Source: Streptococcus sp. S1
GTDB taxonomy: Bacteria; Bacillota; Bacilli; Lactobacillales; Streptococcaceae
Direction: 5' to 3'
DNA length: 64,000 nt
NCBI RefSeq assembly: GCF_034137685.1
Contig: NZ_CP139418.1
Span: 1,267,001 to 1,331,000 of the forward strand
Shown: one piece after another, positions 47,449 to 56,321 of the stretch
How the letters are laid out: each line of letters opens with the position of its first letter
Numbering within the stretch: the first letter of the stretch is position 1
Notes under the pieces: model-generated
Told to the model about the DNA's origin: nothing
What the model saw: only the letters and a program-made list of their open reading frames with translations
The model's database searches: none
Translations under genes and position numbers: made by a program

Positions 47449-48084
47449 ATGAAATTCAAATTATTATTTAGCTATCGTTTTCTATTGTTTATCTTAAGTG
47501 TTATTGGTGTTTATCTGCAACTCACAAAGCATGGTGGCTTTGGCATGATGCTCTATTACACCATTTTATCTAACATGTTGGTCATGTTCTTTATGGGAGA
47601 CATGGTTTGGCGCATGGTTCGAGGGCGTTCGACCCAGACTCAGGGCTACCTTCGTATGAAAGGCGCAGTTACCATGTCCATTATGATCACCTGTGTCATC
47701 TACCACTTTATGTTGGCGCCTCTGGCGACTCCTGAGAAGTTTTATCGTTTGGAAAACTTCCTCTGTCATTACATCGTTCCTTTGATGTTCTTCTTTGATA
47801 CCCTAGTGATTGATAAAGCCAAGCAATACCGAAAGCTCGATCCCTTCTTTTGGACTTTGATTCCACTGGCTTACATGCTCTTTGCCCTTCTCAATGGATT
47901 GGTCTTGAAGTGGCCAATTCCAGGTGCAAAAGATAGTCCCTTTGCCTATTTCTTTATCAATGTTAATAAATACGGCTGGGCTTTTGTGGGCAAATGGGTG
48001 GTGATCATCTTTATCGCCTACCTCTTGGCTGGCTATGTGCTCTATGGGATCAAAAATATCAAGCGAAAATCGGCTGTTTCTTAG
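47449..48084 (+). CDS. Pr6Pr family membrane protein
   Basis: The 211-residue protein has six membrane helices with conserved motifs YYTILSNMLV, CVIYHFMLAP, NFLCHYIVPLMFFFDTLV and FFINVNKYGW. This is the Pr6Pr (FAR-17a-like) group, whose bacterial function is unknown. It lies directly before the pyr attenuator with no clear link to it. Confidence 0.82.
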   Translation: MKFKLLFSYRFLLFILSVIGVYLQLTKHGGFGMMLYYTILSNMLVMFFMGDMVWRMVRGRSTQTQGYLRMKGAVTMSIMITCVIYHFMLAPLATPEKFYRLENFLCHYIVPLMFFFDTLVIDKAKQYRKLDPFFWTLIPLAYMLFALLNGLVLKWPIPGAKDSPFAYFFINVNKYGWAFVGKWVVIIFIAYLLAGYVLYGIKNIKRKSAVS

Positions 48085-48200
48085 TAAAAACCGAACATTA
48101 TTCAGACGAAAAGTCATGTTTTTAAATTTTTTTGAAAAAAGTTGAGTTTTTTCTTGCATGTCATTTGAAACTGTGATATAGTTATCTCAATTAAATAAAT

Positions 48201-48328
48201 CCTTTAATCCTGTCCCGTGAGGCAGGCAAGGAGACTGTGAAAAACAATGGCTAGGACCATAGGGCGAGACTCTATCCTCTTAGACCATTCATTTGCTGAA
48301 CCTCCTTGAAAAAGGAGGTTTTTCTTTT
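48201..48328 (+). promoter_or_regulatory. PyrR-dependent pyr attenuator
   Basis: The leader contains a PyrR-binding-loop-like sequence (TCCCGTGAGGC within 48212-48223). A central region that can form an antiterminator follows, then a terminator (AACCTCCTT/AAGGAGGTT, 48299-48320, then T-rich). This matches the known attenuation of pyr operons: with UMP, PyrR binds the upstream loop and allows termination. The pyrR gene begins 18 bases after the T-run. Confidence 0.85.
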
Positions 48329-48346
48329 ACAACTAAGGAGGACTGA

Positions 48347-48865
48347 ATGAAAACCAAAGAAGTCGTTGATGATTTGACGATGAAACGGGCCATTACCCGC
48401 ATCACCTACGAAATCATTGAACGAAACAAAGATTTAAGCCAGATTGTGCTGGTGGGGATCAAGACGCGTGGTGTTTACATTGCTCGACGGATCCAAGAAC
48501 GCCTCTCTCAGCTGGAACAAATTGATGTCCCTGTAGCAGAACTAGATACCAAGCCTTTCCGAGATGACATGAAGGCGACAGAAGATACGACGGTTTTACC
48601 AGTTGATATCGCTCATAGAGAAGTCATTTTGATCGATGACGTCCTCTATACAGGTCGCACGATTCGCGCTGCCATTGACAATCTGGTCAGTCACGGTCGT
48701 CCTGCTCGAGTAAGTCTTGCGGTTCTAGTTGACCGTGGGCATCGGGAGTTGCCGATTCGTCCGGACTTTGTTGGGAAAAATATCCCGACAAGTAAGTCAG
48801 AGGAAATCATTGTCGAGATGGTGGAGCTAGACGGCCAAGACCGCGTCCTCATCAAAGAAGCTTAA
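48347..48865 (+). CDS. pyrR: Pyrimidine operon attenuation protein / uracil phosphoribosyltransferase
   Basis: The 172-residue RNA-binding regulator has the PRPP-binding motif [19 protein letters not shown] (about residues 91-109) and the N-terminal [20 protein letters not shown]. It controls its own operon through the leader attenuator upstream and has weak UPRTase activity in Bacillus. It is followed by pyrB, 46 bases downstream. Confidence 0.95.
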   Translation: MKTKEVVDDLTMKRAITRITYEIIERNKDLSQIVLVGIKTRGVYIARRIQERLSQLEQIDVPVAELDTKPFRDDMKATEDTTVLPVDIAHREVILIDDVLYTGRTIRAAIDNLVSHGRPARVSLAVLVDRGHRELPIRPDFVGKNIPTSKSEEIIVEMVELDGQDRVLIKEA

Positions 48866-48911
48866 ACAAATTGTAAACTATTTGCATTCACATTTTAAAA
48901 GGAGAATCAAC

Positions 48912-49835
48912 ATGTCTGAAAATCAAATCGCTCTTAAAAACCTTGTCTCAATGGAAACTCTTACCAATGAAGAAGTAATGGCACTGATCAAACGTGGGAT
49001 TGAGTTCAAAAACGGAGCTAAAGCATCCTACGAAGATCAACACATCATCTCAAACCTTTTCTTTGAACCTTCAACTCGTACCCACAAAGCCTTTGAAGTG
49101 GCAGAGTTGAAATTGGGATGTGATCTCCTTGACTTTGATGTGAAGACAAGTTCTGTGAACAAAGGGGAAACACTTTACGATACAATTTTGACCATGTCAG
49201 CTCTTGGAGTAGATGTCTGTGTCATCCGTCACCCTGAAGTGGACTACTACAAAGAATTGGTTGAAAGCCCGACGATCACAGCCTCTATCGTCAATGGTGG
49301 GGACGGTTCAGGTCAACACCCAAGCCAAAGCTTGCTTGATTTGATGACCATTTACCAAGAATTCGGTCACTTTGATGACTTGAAAGTTTGTATCGCTGGG
49401 GACTTGGATCATTCACGTGTGGCAAAATCAAATATGCAAATCTTGAAACGTTTGGGAGCAACCCTTTACTTTGCAGGTCCAGACGAATGGAGAAGTGCGG
49501 AATTTGAAGACTATGGAAGTTTCGTCACTATCGATGAAGTCATTGAAGAAGTAGATGTGATGATGTTCTTGCGTGTGCAACACGAACGTCATGATTACGA
49601 ATCACTCTTCTCTAAAGAAAACTACCACCGTCTTCATGGCTTGACTCAAGAACGTTATGACCGTATGAAAGATACAGCGATCCTGATGCACCCAGCACCA
49701 GTCAACCGTGACGTTGAAATTGCGGACCACTTGGTAGAAGCTCCTAAATCACGTATCGTAGAACAAATGACCAACGGTGTCTTTGTCCGTATGGCCATCA
49801 TTGAAGCCGTCCTTAAAGGTCGCGGAGCTAAATAA
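48912..49835 (+). CDS. pyrB: Aspartate carbamoyltransferase catalytic subunit
   Basis: The 307-residue enzyme condenses carbamoyl phosphate with aspartate, the committed step of pyrimidine synthesis. The carbamoyl-phosphate site [16 protein letters not shown] (about residues 46-61) and the 80s-loop [12 protein letters not shown] are intact, as are [15 protein letters not shown] and [11 protein letters not shown] start at the ATG after AAAGGAGA. A terminator-like stem follows, so the next genes may be transcribed less or separately. It needs carbamoyl phosphate, which its neighbours may no longer make. Confidence 0.95.
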   Translation: MSENQIALKNLVSMETLTNEEVMALIKRGIEFKNGAKASYEDQHIISNLFFEPSTRTHKAFEVAELKLGCDLLDFDVKTSSVNKGETLYDTILTMSALGVDVCVIRHPEVDYYKELVESPTITASIVNGGDGSGQHPSQSLLDLMTIYQEFGHFDDLKVCIAGDLDHSRVAKSNMQILKRLGATLYFAGPDEWRSAEFEDYGSFVTIDEVIEEVDVMMFLRVQHERHDYESLFSKENYHRLHGLTQERYDRMKDTAILMHPAPVNRDVEIADHLVEAPKSRIVEQMTNGVFVRMAIIEAVLKGRGAK

Positions 49836-49854
49836 GATAACTGACAATTCATTG

Positions 49855-49911
49855 AAAGGAAAGGAAGAGGACAGAGTAGATAGCTACATGGAATCTGACT
49901 TTCCTTTTTTT
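49855..49911 (+). terminator. Terminator-like stem between pyrB and the carA-like gene
   Basis: AAAGGAAAG (49855-49863) and CTTTCCTTT (49899-49907) form a nine-base stem with a long loop that holds a small inner hairpin, followed by T-rich sequence. Confidence 0.55.
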
Positions 49912-49959
49912 GAGGAACTATGATAAAATTGGACTAGTGTAAAAGAAGGGAGGGGTTCT

Positions 49960-51051
49960 ATGAAACGATTATTGGTCCTAGAGGATGGGACTGTATTTGA
50001 AGGGGAAGCCTTTGGTGCAGACCTATATGTGACTGGTGAGTTGGTCTTTACGACAGCCATGACAGGCTATCAAGAATTGATTACGGATCAGGCTTTTAGT
50101 GGCCAGATACTTTCTTTTACCTTTCCAGTTATTGGCGCAACAGGGATCAATCGAGATGATTCTGAATCGATTACGCCCACTTGTTTAGCAGTAGTCGTTC
50201 AGCATCTAGTGGAGATGCCGAGCAATTGGCGGCAGCAGATGACCTTGGATGAATTCTTGAAGCGAAAAAAAATCCCTGGCATTGTAGGGATTGATACGAG
50301 ACAGGTGGCAAAAATTGTCCGCAAGTATGGACGGATGAAGGCGACTGTCATTAACAAGGGGGATTCGATCGAGCATATCTTGGATCAGTTGCGAGCAACG
50401 GTCCTTCCCAAAGACCAAGTGCGTCAAGTTTCTACAAAAACGGCCTATGCTGTACCAGGTTTTGGAAAGAGTATTGCCTTGATTGATCTAGGGGTCAAGC
50501 ACTCTGTCTTACGCCAGCTGAGTCAAAGGGACTGTAATGTGACAGTTTATCCCTATGATATCTCTTATGATGAACTGATGGAACAGCAGCCCGATGGCGT
50601 TATTTTATCCAGTGGGCCTGGCGATCCCCATCAGGTGAAAAAACTCTGCCGCTTAATCAAAAAGCTCAATGGTCAGATTCCGATCTGGGGCATGGGCTTG
50701 GGAGCTCAACTGCTGGCTCAAGCTTACGGGGCTGATCTAGCTCCCATGGAAGTCGGGCATTTCGGTTTAAATATTCCTGTACGTGAAATTGCGACAGGAA
50801 AAATCGAGATAACGAGTCAAAATCACTTGTATAGTATTGCACGCGATAGCCTGCCCCATGATTTATTGGTCACGCATGAAAACGTCAATGACCATAGTAT
50901 TGAAGCTTTTCGTCATCGTTACCAACCGATTTTAGGGGTTCAATTCCAAGTGGATGCTAGTCCAGGGACAAGGGAAAATCTCTATTTTTACGATGAATTT
51001 TTAGAATTGATTGATGCCAAAATTCACGAAAGTAGAAGGGAGAAGGAATGA
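49960..51051 (+). CDS. CarA-like protein lacking glutaminase catalytic residues
   Basis: The 363-residue protein keeps the CarA fold: N-terminal domain (LVLEDGTVFEGEAFGA, TTAMTGYQELITDQAF, KIPGIVGIDTR) and a class I glutamine amidotransferase domain (residues about 170-350). The catalytic elements are gone. The nucleophile motif GICLGHQ reads GMGLGAQ (Cys replaced by Gly246, His by Ala249). The His-Pro-Glu triad motif reads QVD (residues 330-332). GHRGANHPV reads GHFGLNIPV. The frame is intact with normal length, so it looks like a retained pseudoenzyme rather than debris. It overlaps the carB-like gene. Confidence 0.88.
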   Translation: MKRLLVLEDGTVFEGEAFGADLYVTGELVFTTAMTGYQELITDQAFSGQILSFTFPVIGATGINRDDSESITPTCLAVVVQHLVEMPSNWRQQMTLDEFLKRKKIPGIVGIDTRQVAKIVRKYGRMKATVINKGDSIEHILDQLRATVLPKDQVRQVSTKTAYAVPGFGKSIALIDLGVKHSVLRQLSQRDCNVTVYPYDISYDELMEQQPDGVILSSGPGDPHQVKKLCRLIKKLNGQIPIWGMGLGAQLLAQAYGADLAPMEVGHFGLNIPVREIATGKIEITSQNHLYSIARDSLPHDLLVTHENVNDHSIEAFRHRYQPILGVQFQVDASPGTRENLYFYDEFLELIDAKIHESRREKE

Positions 51052-52787
51052 TGAAAGAAAACCAGAAATTGCTTCTCCTATGTGGAGATTCTTATCAGGA
51101 TATTAGCCTTTTGGCTGCGGTAAACGAAACACAAAAACTCAATGACAAGAATGGAAATGCTCTTGTCCTTTATCTGGGAGAAGAAAATGCTATCACACAA
51201 GAAGCTGGAGAACAGGTTGTAGTCAGTAAGCTCAAACTGGATGCTCTTAGGACGACTCTTCTTTCCTATACTGGATCTCGCTTGCTCCTAACCTTTGCGG
51301 ATAAACAGATTTTAAATCTCTTGTTCCGATTGGAAGAAATTGGATTTTTCAAAGAAGTATCGATCATGATTGTCGGGCCGAGTCTCCAACGCTACCGGAC
51401 CTTTTATCAGCAAGCGGATCAACGACGCCTTTTTCAAGAGCTGGGCTATCAGGTACCCGCTTCCGCACTGGTTGGTTCTGTTCGAGAAGCCATTGAGTTT
51501 TCTGAAGGCATTCAATTTCCCATTATGATCTGGCCGGTAGCGAGTAAGCAAGGGCAGGGACGAAAGATTGCTCATAATCTAGATGACCTGTGCGAAGCAG
51601 TGGAAACGGGACTTTCAGTCTCTCCAAGTCAGCAGTGTTTGCTAGAGTTTTCGACCTATGGCTTTAAGGAATTGGATTTTGTCGTCATGCGCGATCGCGA
51701 AGACAATCACTACCTGGCGGCCTCTATTGAAAGCATTGATCCTGTCGGGATCCACTCTAGTGACTCTTATCAATTTATGCCAGCTGTCACCCTGACTGAC
51801 CGAGAGTTTCAAAATCTTCGTGAAGCAGCGATCCACATCAGTCGCTATTTGAAGCTGACAGGAGCCATTTCGATCAAGTTTGCTCTAGATCCGACGAGTT
51901 ATGCTTTTTATATCCTAGAAGTTAATCCATTTGCTTCAGACAGTATCTCAATGGCCTCTATGGGCTTGGGTTATTCCTTATTTGAGCAAGAAGTTCAGCT
52001 ACAATTAGGGCGATCTCTCGAGCATTTGCCTCATCCCTTATTAAAGGATTTAAAGGCCGTTTACGAACCGAGTTTGGACTATATCTTCTTTAAGATCCCG
52101 ATTTTTTCTGATGCTGCTAAAAATGCCTGCCTCAATACCCAAATTCACTCTTATGGGGCAGTTTATGGATTTGGGAAGAGAATCGATGAAGCTTATCAAC
52201 AAGCCCTAGAAACCATTAAAGATAAGAACTTGCTGACCATCCTTCCTGAGGAAATGAGCGATGATGAATTAATCCAGAAAATTGCTCGTCATATGCCACA
52301 CCGGCTCTTCTATATCTTAGAAGCTTTAAAACGTGGTTTTGAGTTTGAGGAACTCTTGGATTTGAGTAAATTAGCACCTGTTTATTTGCAGGTCTTGGCC
52401 AATCTAGTGGAGTTAGATAAAGGAGTAGAGGCTGAGACAAGTCCAGCCTTTCTTCCGGTTGAGCCATCAGCTGGCTTATATGAGGTCAAAGCGGGAGCAG
52501 CCTATTATCTGACCCAAAACGGAACCAATGAATCATTGGCTTTGGAGGCTGCTTGTGTCTTGGTGGATGATCTAGAAATCTGCGATGAGAGTTTTTACCA
52601 AAAGGTGCGAAAGAAGGCTAAAGAGCTGAAAGAAAAAGGACAACAGGTTATCTTACTCACAAATCGTCCTTTTACAGAATCATTGGTAGATAAAGTCTAT
52701 TATCTTTCGATCAATGAGACAAGCCTTCGCCTGATTCAGAAAATTGATCAGGTCAAAGATATTGTCAAGCTTTCTAATAGACAATAA
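51048..52787 (+). CDS. CarB-like half-length protein with degenerate ATP-grasp site
   Basis: The 579-residue protein aligns with the first half of carbamoyl phosphate synthase large subunit (normally about 1060). It has a pre-ATP-grasp region (1-130), ATP-grasp (about 130-330; CSIEN-like ASIESIDPVGIHSSDS, TLTDREFQNLREAAI) and oligomerisation domain (about 340-460; EPSLDYIFFKIPIF, MSDDELIQKIARH). A C-terminal stretch resembles the start of the second half. The second ATP-grasp and allosteric domains are missing. Key residues are altered: RPS reads WPV (Trp162), the NVQFA glutamine is Lys277, and EMNPRVSRSS reads EVNPFASDSI (Glu291 and Asn293 kept, Arg lost). It cannot be a normal CarB. Confidence 0.85.
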   Translation: MMKENQKLLLLCGDSYQDISLLAAVNETQKLNDKNGNALVLYLGEENAITQEAGEQVVVSKLKLDALRTTLLSYTGSRLLLTFADKQILNLLFRLEEIGFFKEVSIMIVGPSLQRYRTFYQQADQRRLFQELGYQVPASALVGSVREAIEFSEGIQFPIMIWPVASKQGQGRKIAHNLDDLCEAVETGLSVSPSQQCLLEFSTYGFKELDFVVMRDREDNHYLAASIESIDPVGIHSSDSYQFMPAVTLTDREFQNLREAAIHISRYLKLTGAISIKFALDPTSYAFYILEVNPFASDSISMASMGLGYSLFEQEVQLQLGRSLEHLPHPLLKDLKAVYEPSLDYIFFKIPIFSDAAKNACLNTQIHSYGAVYGFGKRIDEAYQQALETIKDKNLLTILPEEMSDDELIQKIARHMPHRLFYILEALKRGFEFEELLDLSKLAPVYLQVLANLVELDKGVEAETSPAFLPVEPSAGLYEVKAGAAYYLTQNGTNESLALEAACVLVDDLEICDESFYQKVRKKAKELKEKGQQVILLTNRPFTESLVDKVYYLSINETSLRLIQKIDQVKDIVKLSNRQ

Positions 52788-52820
52788 AGGATCCGGACAA
52801 CCTATCCGAATCCTTTTTTT
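52786..52820. terminator. Bidirectional terminator between the carB-like gene and pepT
   Basis: AAAGGATCCGGA and TCCGAATCCTTT form a stem with one mismatch, flanked by T-runs suitable for both convergent genes. Confidence 0.75.
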
Positions 52821-52825
52821 GTTTC

Positions 52826-54046
52826 TTATTTTTTGGTCACAATACCGATAATGGTATCAACTGCGCGTTCCATGGTTTGGAGACTTACGTATTCAAAGCG
52901 ACCATGCATGTTTTCTCCACCGGCAAAAATATTTGGTGTTGGAATTCCCATAAAGGAAATTTTAGATCCATCTGTACCACCGCGGATCGGTTCAATGATT
53001 GGAGTGATACCAAGATCTTCCATGACTCCCTTAGCAAGGGTAATCGGCGTCATATCTTTTTCAATCACTTGCTTCATGTTGTAGTACTGATCTTTGAGGG
53101 TGAGGAGAACGCGTTCGCTACCGAGCTCCGCATTCATCTGATCAGCAATAGATTTCATGAGGTCTTTGCGTTTTTCAAAACTTTCAGTTTCAAAGTCCCG
53201 AATGATGTAGCTGGCACTTGCTTCCTCGACAGTTCCATCGATGTTCATCAAGTGGTAGAAGCCTTCATAGCCTTCGGTTAATTCTGGACGTGCTCCTTCA
53301 GGGAGTTTGTTATGGAAATCAATGGCCAATTGAAGAGCGTTGATCATTTGACCTTTGGCTGTACCTGGGTGGACATTGCGTCCTTTGAAGGTAATTTCAG
53401 CCCCAGCTGCTGAGAAGGTTTCGTATTGAAGCTCTCCAAGAGGACCCCCATCGACAGTATAGGTAAAGTCTACGTCAAAATCCTCTGCATCAAATTGATC
53501 TGCCCCAACTCCGATTTCTTCATCGGGACCAAAGCCGACACGGATTTCTCCGTGTTTGATTTCAGGATGAGCTGTCAGGTATTCAATAGCTGTCATGATT
53601 TCAGCGATACCTGACTTATCGTCTGCACCCAGAAGAGTAGTACCGTCAGTTGTGATCAAGGTTTGTCCCTTGTAGTTGTTCAAATGAGCAAAATCATCTG
53701 GATCGAGTGTGAAACCAGAGTCACCAAGGGTAATGACACCCCCATCATAATTCTCAACAATTTGTGGATTGACATTTTCGGCATTGAAGTCAGCGGTATC
53801 CATGTGAGAGATAAATCCAATCTTGCGTGTAAAGCTTGGATCATTAGCTGGAAGTGTTCCAATAGCATAGCCGTTTGGTAAATAGTAGACGTTTTGAAGC
53901 CCCACGCGTTTCATCTCAGGGATCAAGATGTTTGTTGCAAAATCAACTTGTGATTGGGTACTTGGAGTGGTTGTAGAATTTTCATCTGAACGTGTGTTAA
54001 CCTTTACATAGGTAATAAAACGGTCCAACAAATTTTGGTATTTCAT
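52826..54046 (-). CDS. pepT: Peptidase T (tripeptide aminopeptidase)
   Basis: The 406-residue M20 zinc peptidase removes the N-terminal residue from tripeptides in the cytoplasm. Metal-site motifs are [23 protein letters not shown] and [12 protein letters not shown]. The start is the ATG at 54046, six bases after AGGAGA; the ATG at 54052 is too close to that site. It follows the HAD gene, and their stop and start nearly coincide. Confidence 0.94.
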   Translation of the reverse strand: MKYQNLLDRFITYVKVNTRSDENSTTTPSTQSQVDFATNILIPEMKRVGLQNVYYLPNGYAIGTLPANDPSFTRKIGFISHMDTADFNAENVNPQIVENYDGGVITLGDSGFTLDPDDFAHLNNYKGQTLITTDGTTLLGADDKSGIAEIMTAIEYLTAHPEIKHGEIRVGFGPDEEIGVGADQFDAEDFDVDFTYTVDGGPLGELQYETFSAAGAEITFKGRNVHPGTAKGQMINALQLAIDFHNKLPEGARPELTEGYEGFYHLMNIDGTVEEASASYIIRDFETESFEKRKDLMKSIADQMNAELGSERVLLTLKDQYYNMKQVIEKDMTPITLAKGVMEDLGITPIIEPIRGGTDGSKISFMGIPTPNIFAGGENMHGRFEYVSLQTMERAVDTIIGIVTKK

Positions 54047-54048
54047 GA

Positions 54049-54870
54049 TCATTCTCCTTTTTCAGTTTCAATTAATTTGTGAATAGCATGGGCCACACCA
54101 TCCTCATCATTGGTCAGGGTGATGAAGTCTGCGATTTCCTTGACAGCAGCATTGCCATTTCCCATAGCGACGCTGTAACCAGCAAAACGTAGCATTTCAA
54201 GGTCATTGTTTGCATCTCCAAGAGCCATGACCTGGTCTCTCCTGTAGCCTAATGTTTGGCTTAATGCTTGAAGAGCAGAAGCCTTGCTGGCACCTTTTGG
54301 CAGAATTTCAAACAAGATATCCTGTGAACGTACAGTGTTAAAATCGGCCTCTAATGCAGCCTCGTGCTGAGCTTTGAAGGCATCAATAGCAGAAGGATCT
54401 CCTACGTACATAGCTTGAAAAATAGGAACAAGGTTGGGCAAATCCTCTTCTGAGACTGGTGTCGGTTTACTATTAACAATACCCGCATCCATCGTGACAA
54501 GTTCACTGGCTTCAGGTGCGACCACTAGGTAGTGATCTATGTCAAATAAGGTTAGCTGGACGTCTGTATCTTCCGTCAAAACATGCAAGCGGTGCATGTC
54601 CTCAAGGCTCAATTCTTCCTTACCAATGATTTCCCAATTCTGTGTAGACAAGGTTGTACACCCGTTATTGATAATCATATAGTAGTTGCCATCAGGAAGA
54701 CCAATCTCTTCAAAGATGGGCCGTACCCCCGCTAAGGGGCGCCCAGTACAGATCACAATATCATAACCGGCTTCATGGGCCCGGTGGAGAGCTTCAATAT
54801 TGCCTTTAGAGAGAGTCTTATCCTCATGCAAAAGGGTACCATCTAAGTCAATCGCGATTAATTGAATCAT
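54049..54870 (-). CDS. Cof-type HAD-IIB sugar phosphatase (YidA-like)
   Basis: The 273-residue protein has motif [16 protein letters not shown], motif II VICTGRP and the C-terminal motif [13 protein letters not shown], with a large C2-type cap (about residues 83-190). It is the Cof/YidA group, which dephosphorylates various sugar phosphates. It overlaps the upstream S24-type regulator by four bases and runs into pepT. Confidence 0.9.
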   Translation of the reverse strand: MIQLIAIDLDGTLLHEDKTLSKGNIEALHRAHEAGYDIVICTGRPLAGVRPIFEEIGLPDGNYYMIINNGCTTLSTQNWEIIGKEELSLEDMHRLHVLTEDTDVQLTLFDIDHYLVVAPEASELVTMDAGIVNSKPTPVSEEDLPNLVPIFQAMYVGDPSAIDAFKAQHEAALEADFNTVRSQDILFEILPKGASKASALQALSQTLGYRRDQVMALGDANNDLEMLRFAGYSVAMGNGNAAVKEIADFITLTNDEDGVAHAIHKLIETEKGE

Positions 54871-55631
54871 TTGATCTCCTCCAAATTGAGAGGAACAAAG
54901 CCATCTATAACCTTACCAATCACTCCAGGTTCCTCATCCAGTGGAATGATCTGATCACTATATTTCTTATTGAGGGAAACCAGTCGAATACCGTTGACCT
55001 CACGAAAGACACGCTTGATCAACGTTTGCCCATCAAAATCAATGGCATAAATAGCTCCTGCCTGATCGTAATAGGTTTGCTTGATTAAGACAACAGCTCC
55101 TTTTTCATATTTAGGCTCGAGGGAATCCGTATGTATCCAAAAAGCCAAATCGTAAGGAATCTTTTGATCAAACCAAACGATATCAGCTTGCTTTTGATTT
55201 TGGTAAGCTGCAAAAGAATCATAGACAGAATATGAGTGGTATTGCTTTTCAATCTTCTGTCTTTCTTTTTGATGGGTCAAGAGACTTTTTCCATAAGAAA
55301 GAAGATTTTCCTGATTTCCTTCATCGAGCTGTTTATACAATCGTTCAATCTCTGAATCAATGACCACAAAATCATTGCGCAATCGAGGGTCAATTTCAGC
55401 AACTGCTACCTGGAAAAAGGCTGCAATCTTCTCTAAATTTTCGGGAACAGGAAGAGAAGTTCCTTTTACATATCCAGTCAGGGTACTAGCAGGGATTCCA
55501 GTAATACGAGATAATTCGATCTGCTTTTTCCCCTGTTCTTTCAGTAATTCTCTAATCTTTTCCGATATAATCCGTAATGCCTCTTTGTCTTGAGGACTTG
55601 CTTTTCCACGACCTCTGGCCAACGTACTCAC
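54867..55631 (-). CDS. XRE-type regulator with S24 (LexA-like) domain, HdiR-like
   Basis: The 254-residue protein has an N-terminal helix-turn-helix (KKQIELSRITGIPASTLTGY, about residues 35-54) and a C-terminal S24 peptidase fold with the putative Ser170 (TDSLEP) and Lys206 (TLIKR) dyad. Such regulators (HdiR in Lactococcus) are cleaved after DNA damage. The expected Ala-Gly cleavage site in the linker is not seen; the corresponding region reads YDSFAAYQNQ. It heads the operon with HAD and pepT. A promoter (TTTACT, 17 bases, TATAAT) precedes it. Confidence 0.85.
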   Translation of the reverse strand: MSTLARGRGKASPQDKEALRIISEKIRELLKEQGKKQIELSRITGIPASTLTGYVKGTSLPVPENLEKIAAFFQVAVAEIDPRLRNDFVVIDSEIERLYKQLDEGNQENLLSYGKSLLTHQKERQKIEKQYHSYSVYDSFAAYQNQKQADIVWFDQKIPYDLAFWIHTDSLEPKYEKGAVVLIKQTYYDQAGAIYAIDFDGQTLIKRVFREVNGIRLVSLNKKYSDQIIPLDEEPGVIGKVIDGFVPLNLEEIK

Positions 55632-55817
55632 CTCCTTGTATTTACCCTTACTATTATAATGAATTAAATCGAAAAAGTAAATAGAAACCCCTGAAAAATG
55701 TGAAAAAAGATGAATTTGATCTAAATCGGATTATCTTTTTAAATTTTATCAGGTCTTCCTTTACTTTTTGAGGATAAAGGTCTAAGATAATACCAAAGAG
55801 TTCATGGAGGTGAAGCT

Positions 55818-56255
55818 ATGATTCGTAGCGTTCAAGTCAAAGATGCAGGTCAAATTAGAGATTTATGTCACCAAGCATTGGGGTATGATTCGACCCTTGA
55901 AAAAGTGGCAGCTCAGATTGATAAATTTAATTCGCCAGATTCGGATCATTTTTGCTTTGTTTATGAAGAGGACCAAACAGGAAATATTCTTGGTTATGTG
56001 GAAGCGGAAGTCTATGAAAGCCTCTATAGTGATGCTGGTTTAAATATTTTGGGCCTTGCGGTTTTTCCATCTGCTCAAGGACGTGGGATCGGTCGCCAAT
56101 TGATGGAGCGAGTAGAAGATCTTGCCAAAAGTAAGCATTCTGCTTTTATCCGTTTAAATTCTGCCTCTCATCGAAAAGAAGCTCATCTCTTTTACGAACG
56201 CATTGGCTATGAGGGTAATAAAACTCAGAAGCGATTTTTGAAAATAATGAATTAA
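55818..56255 (+). CDS. GNAT family N-acetyltransferase
   Basis: The 145-residue protein has the acetyl-CoA loop AQGRGIGRQLMERVE (about residues 89-103) and the C-terminal SHRKEAHLFYERIGYE. These are clear GNAT motifs; the substrate is unknown. GGAGGTGAAG precedes the ATG. It is divergent from the S24-type regulator. Confidence 0.9.
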   Translation: MIRSVQVKDAGQIRDLCHQALGYDSTLEKVAAQIDKFNSPDSDHFCFVYEEDQTGNILGYVEAEVYESLYSDAGLNILGLAVFPSAQGRGIGRQLMERVEDLAKSKHSAFIRLNSASHRKEAHLFYERIGYEGNKTQKRFLKIMN

Positions 56256-56280
56256 GATAGGCAAAGGCCTATCTTTTTTG
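56254..56280 (+). terminator. Terminator of the GNAT gene
   Basis: AGATAGGC/GCCTATCT, loop of four, followed by six T. Confidence 0.85.
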
Positions 56281-56321
56281 TTATAATGAAGAGTACGATT
56301 AATTTTACTAGGAAGATGATT

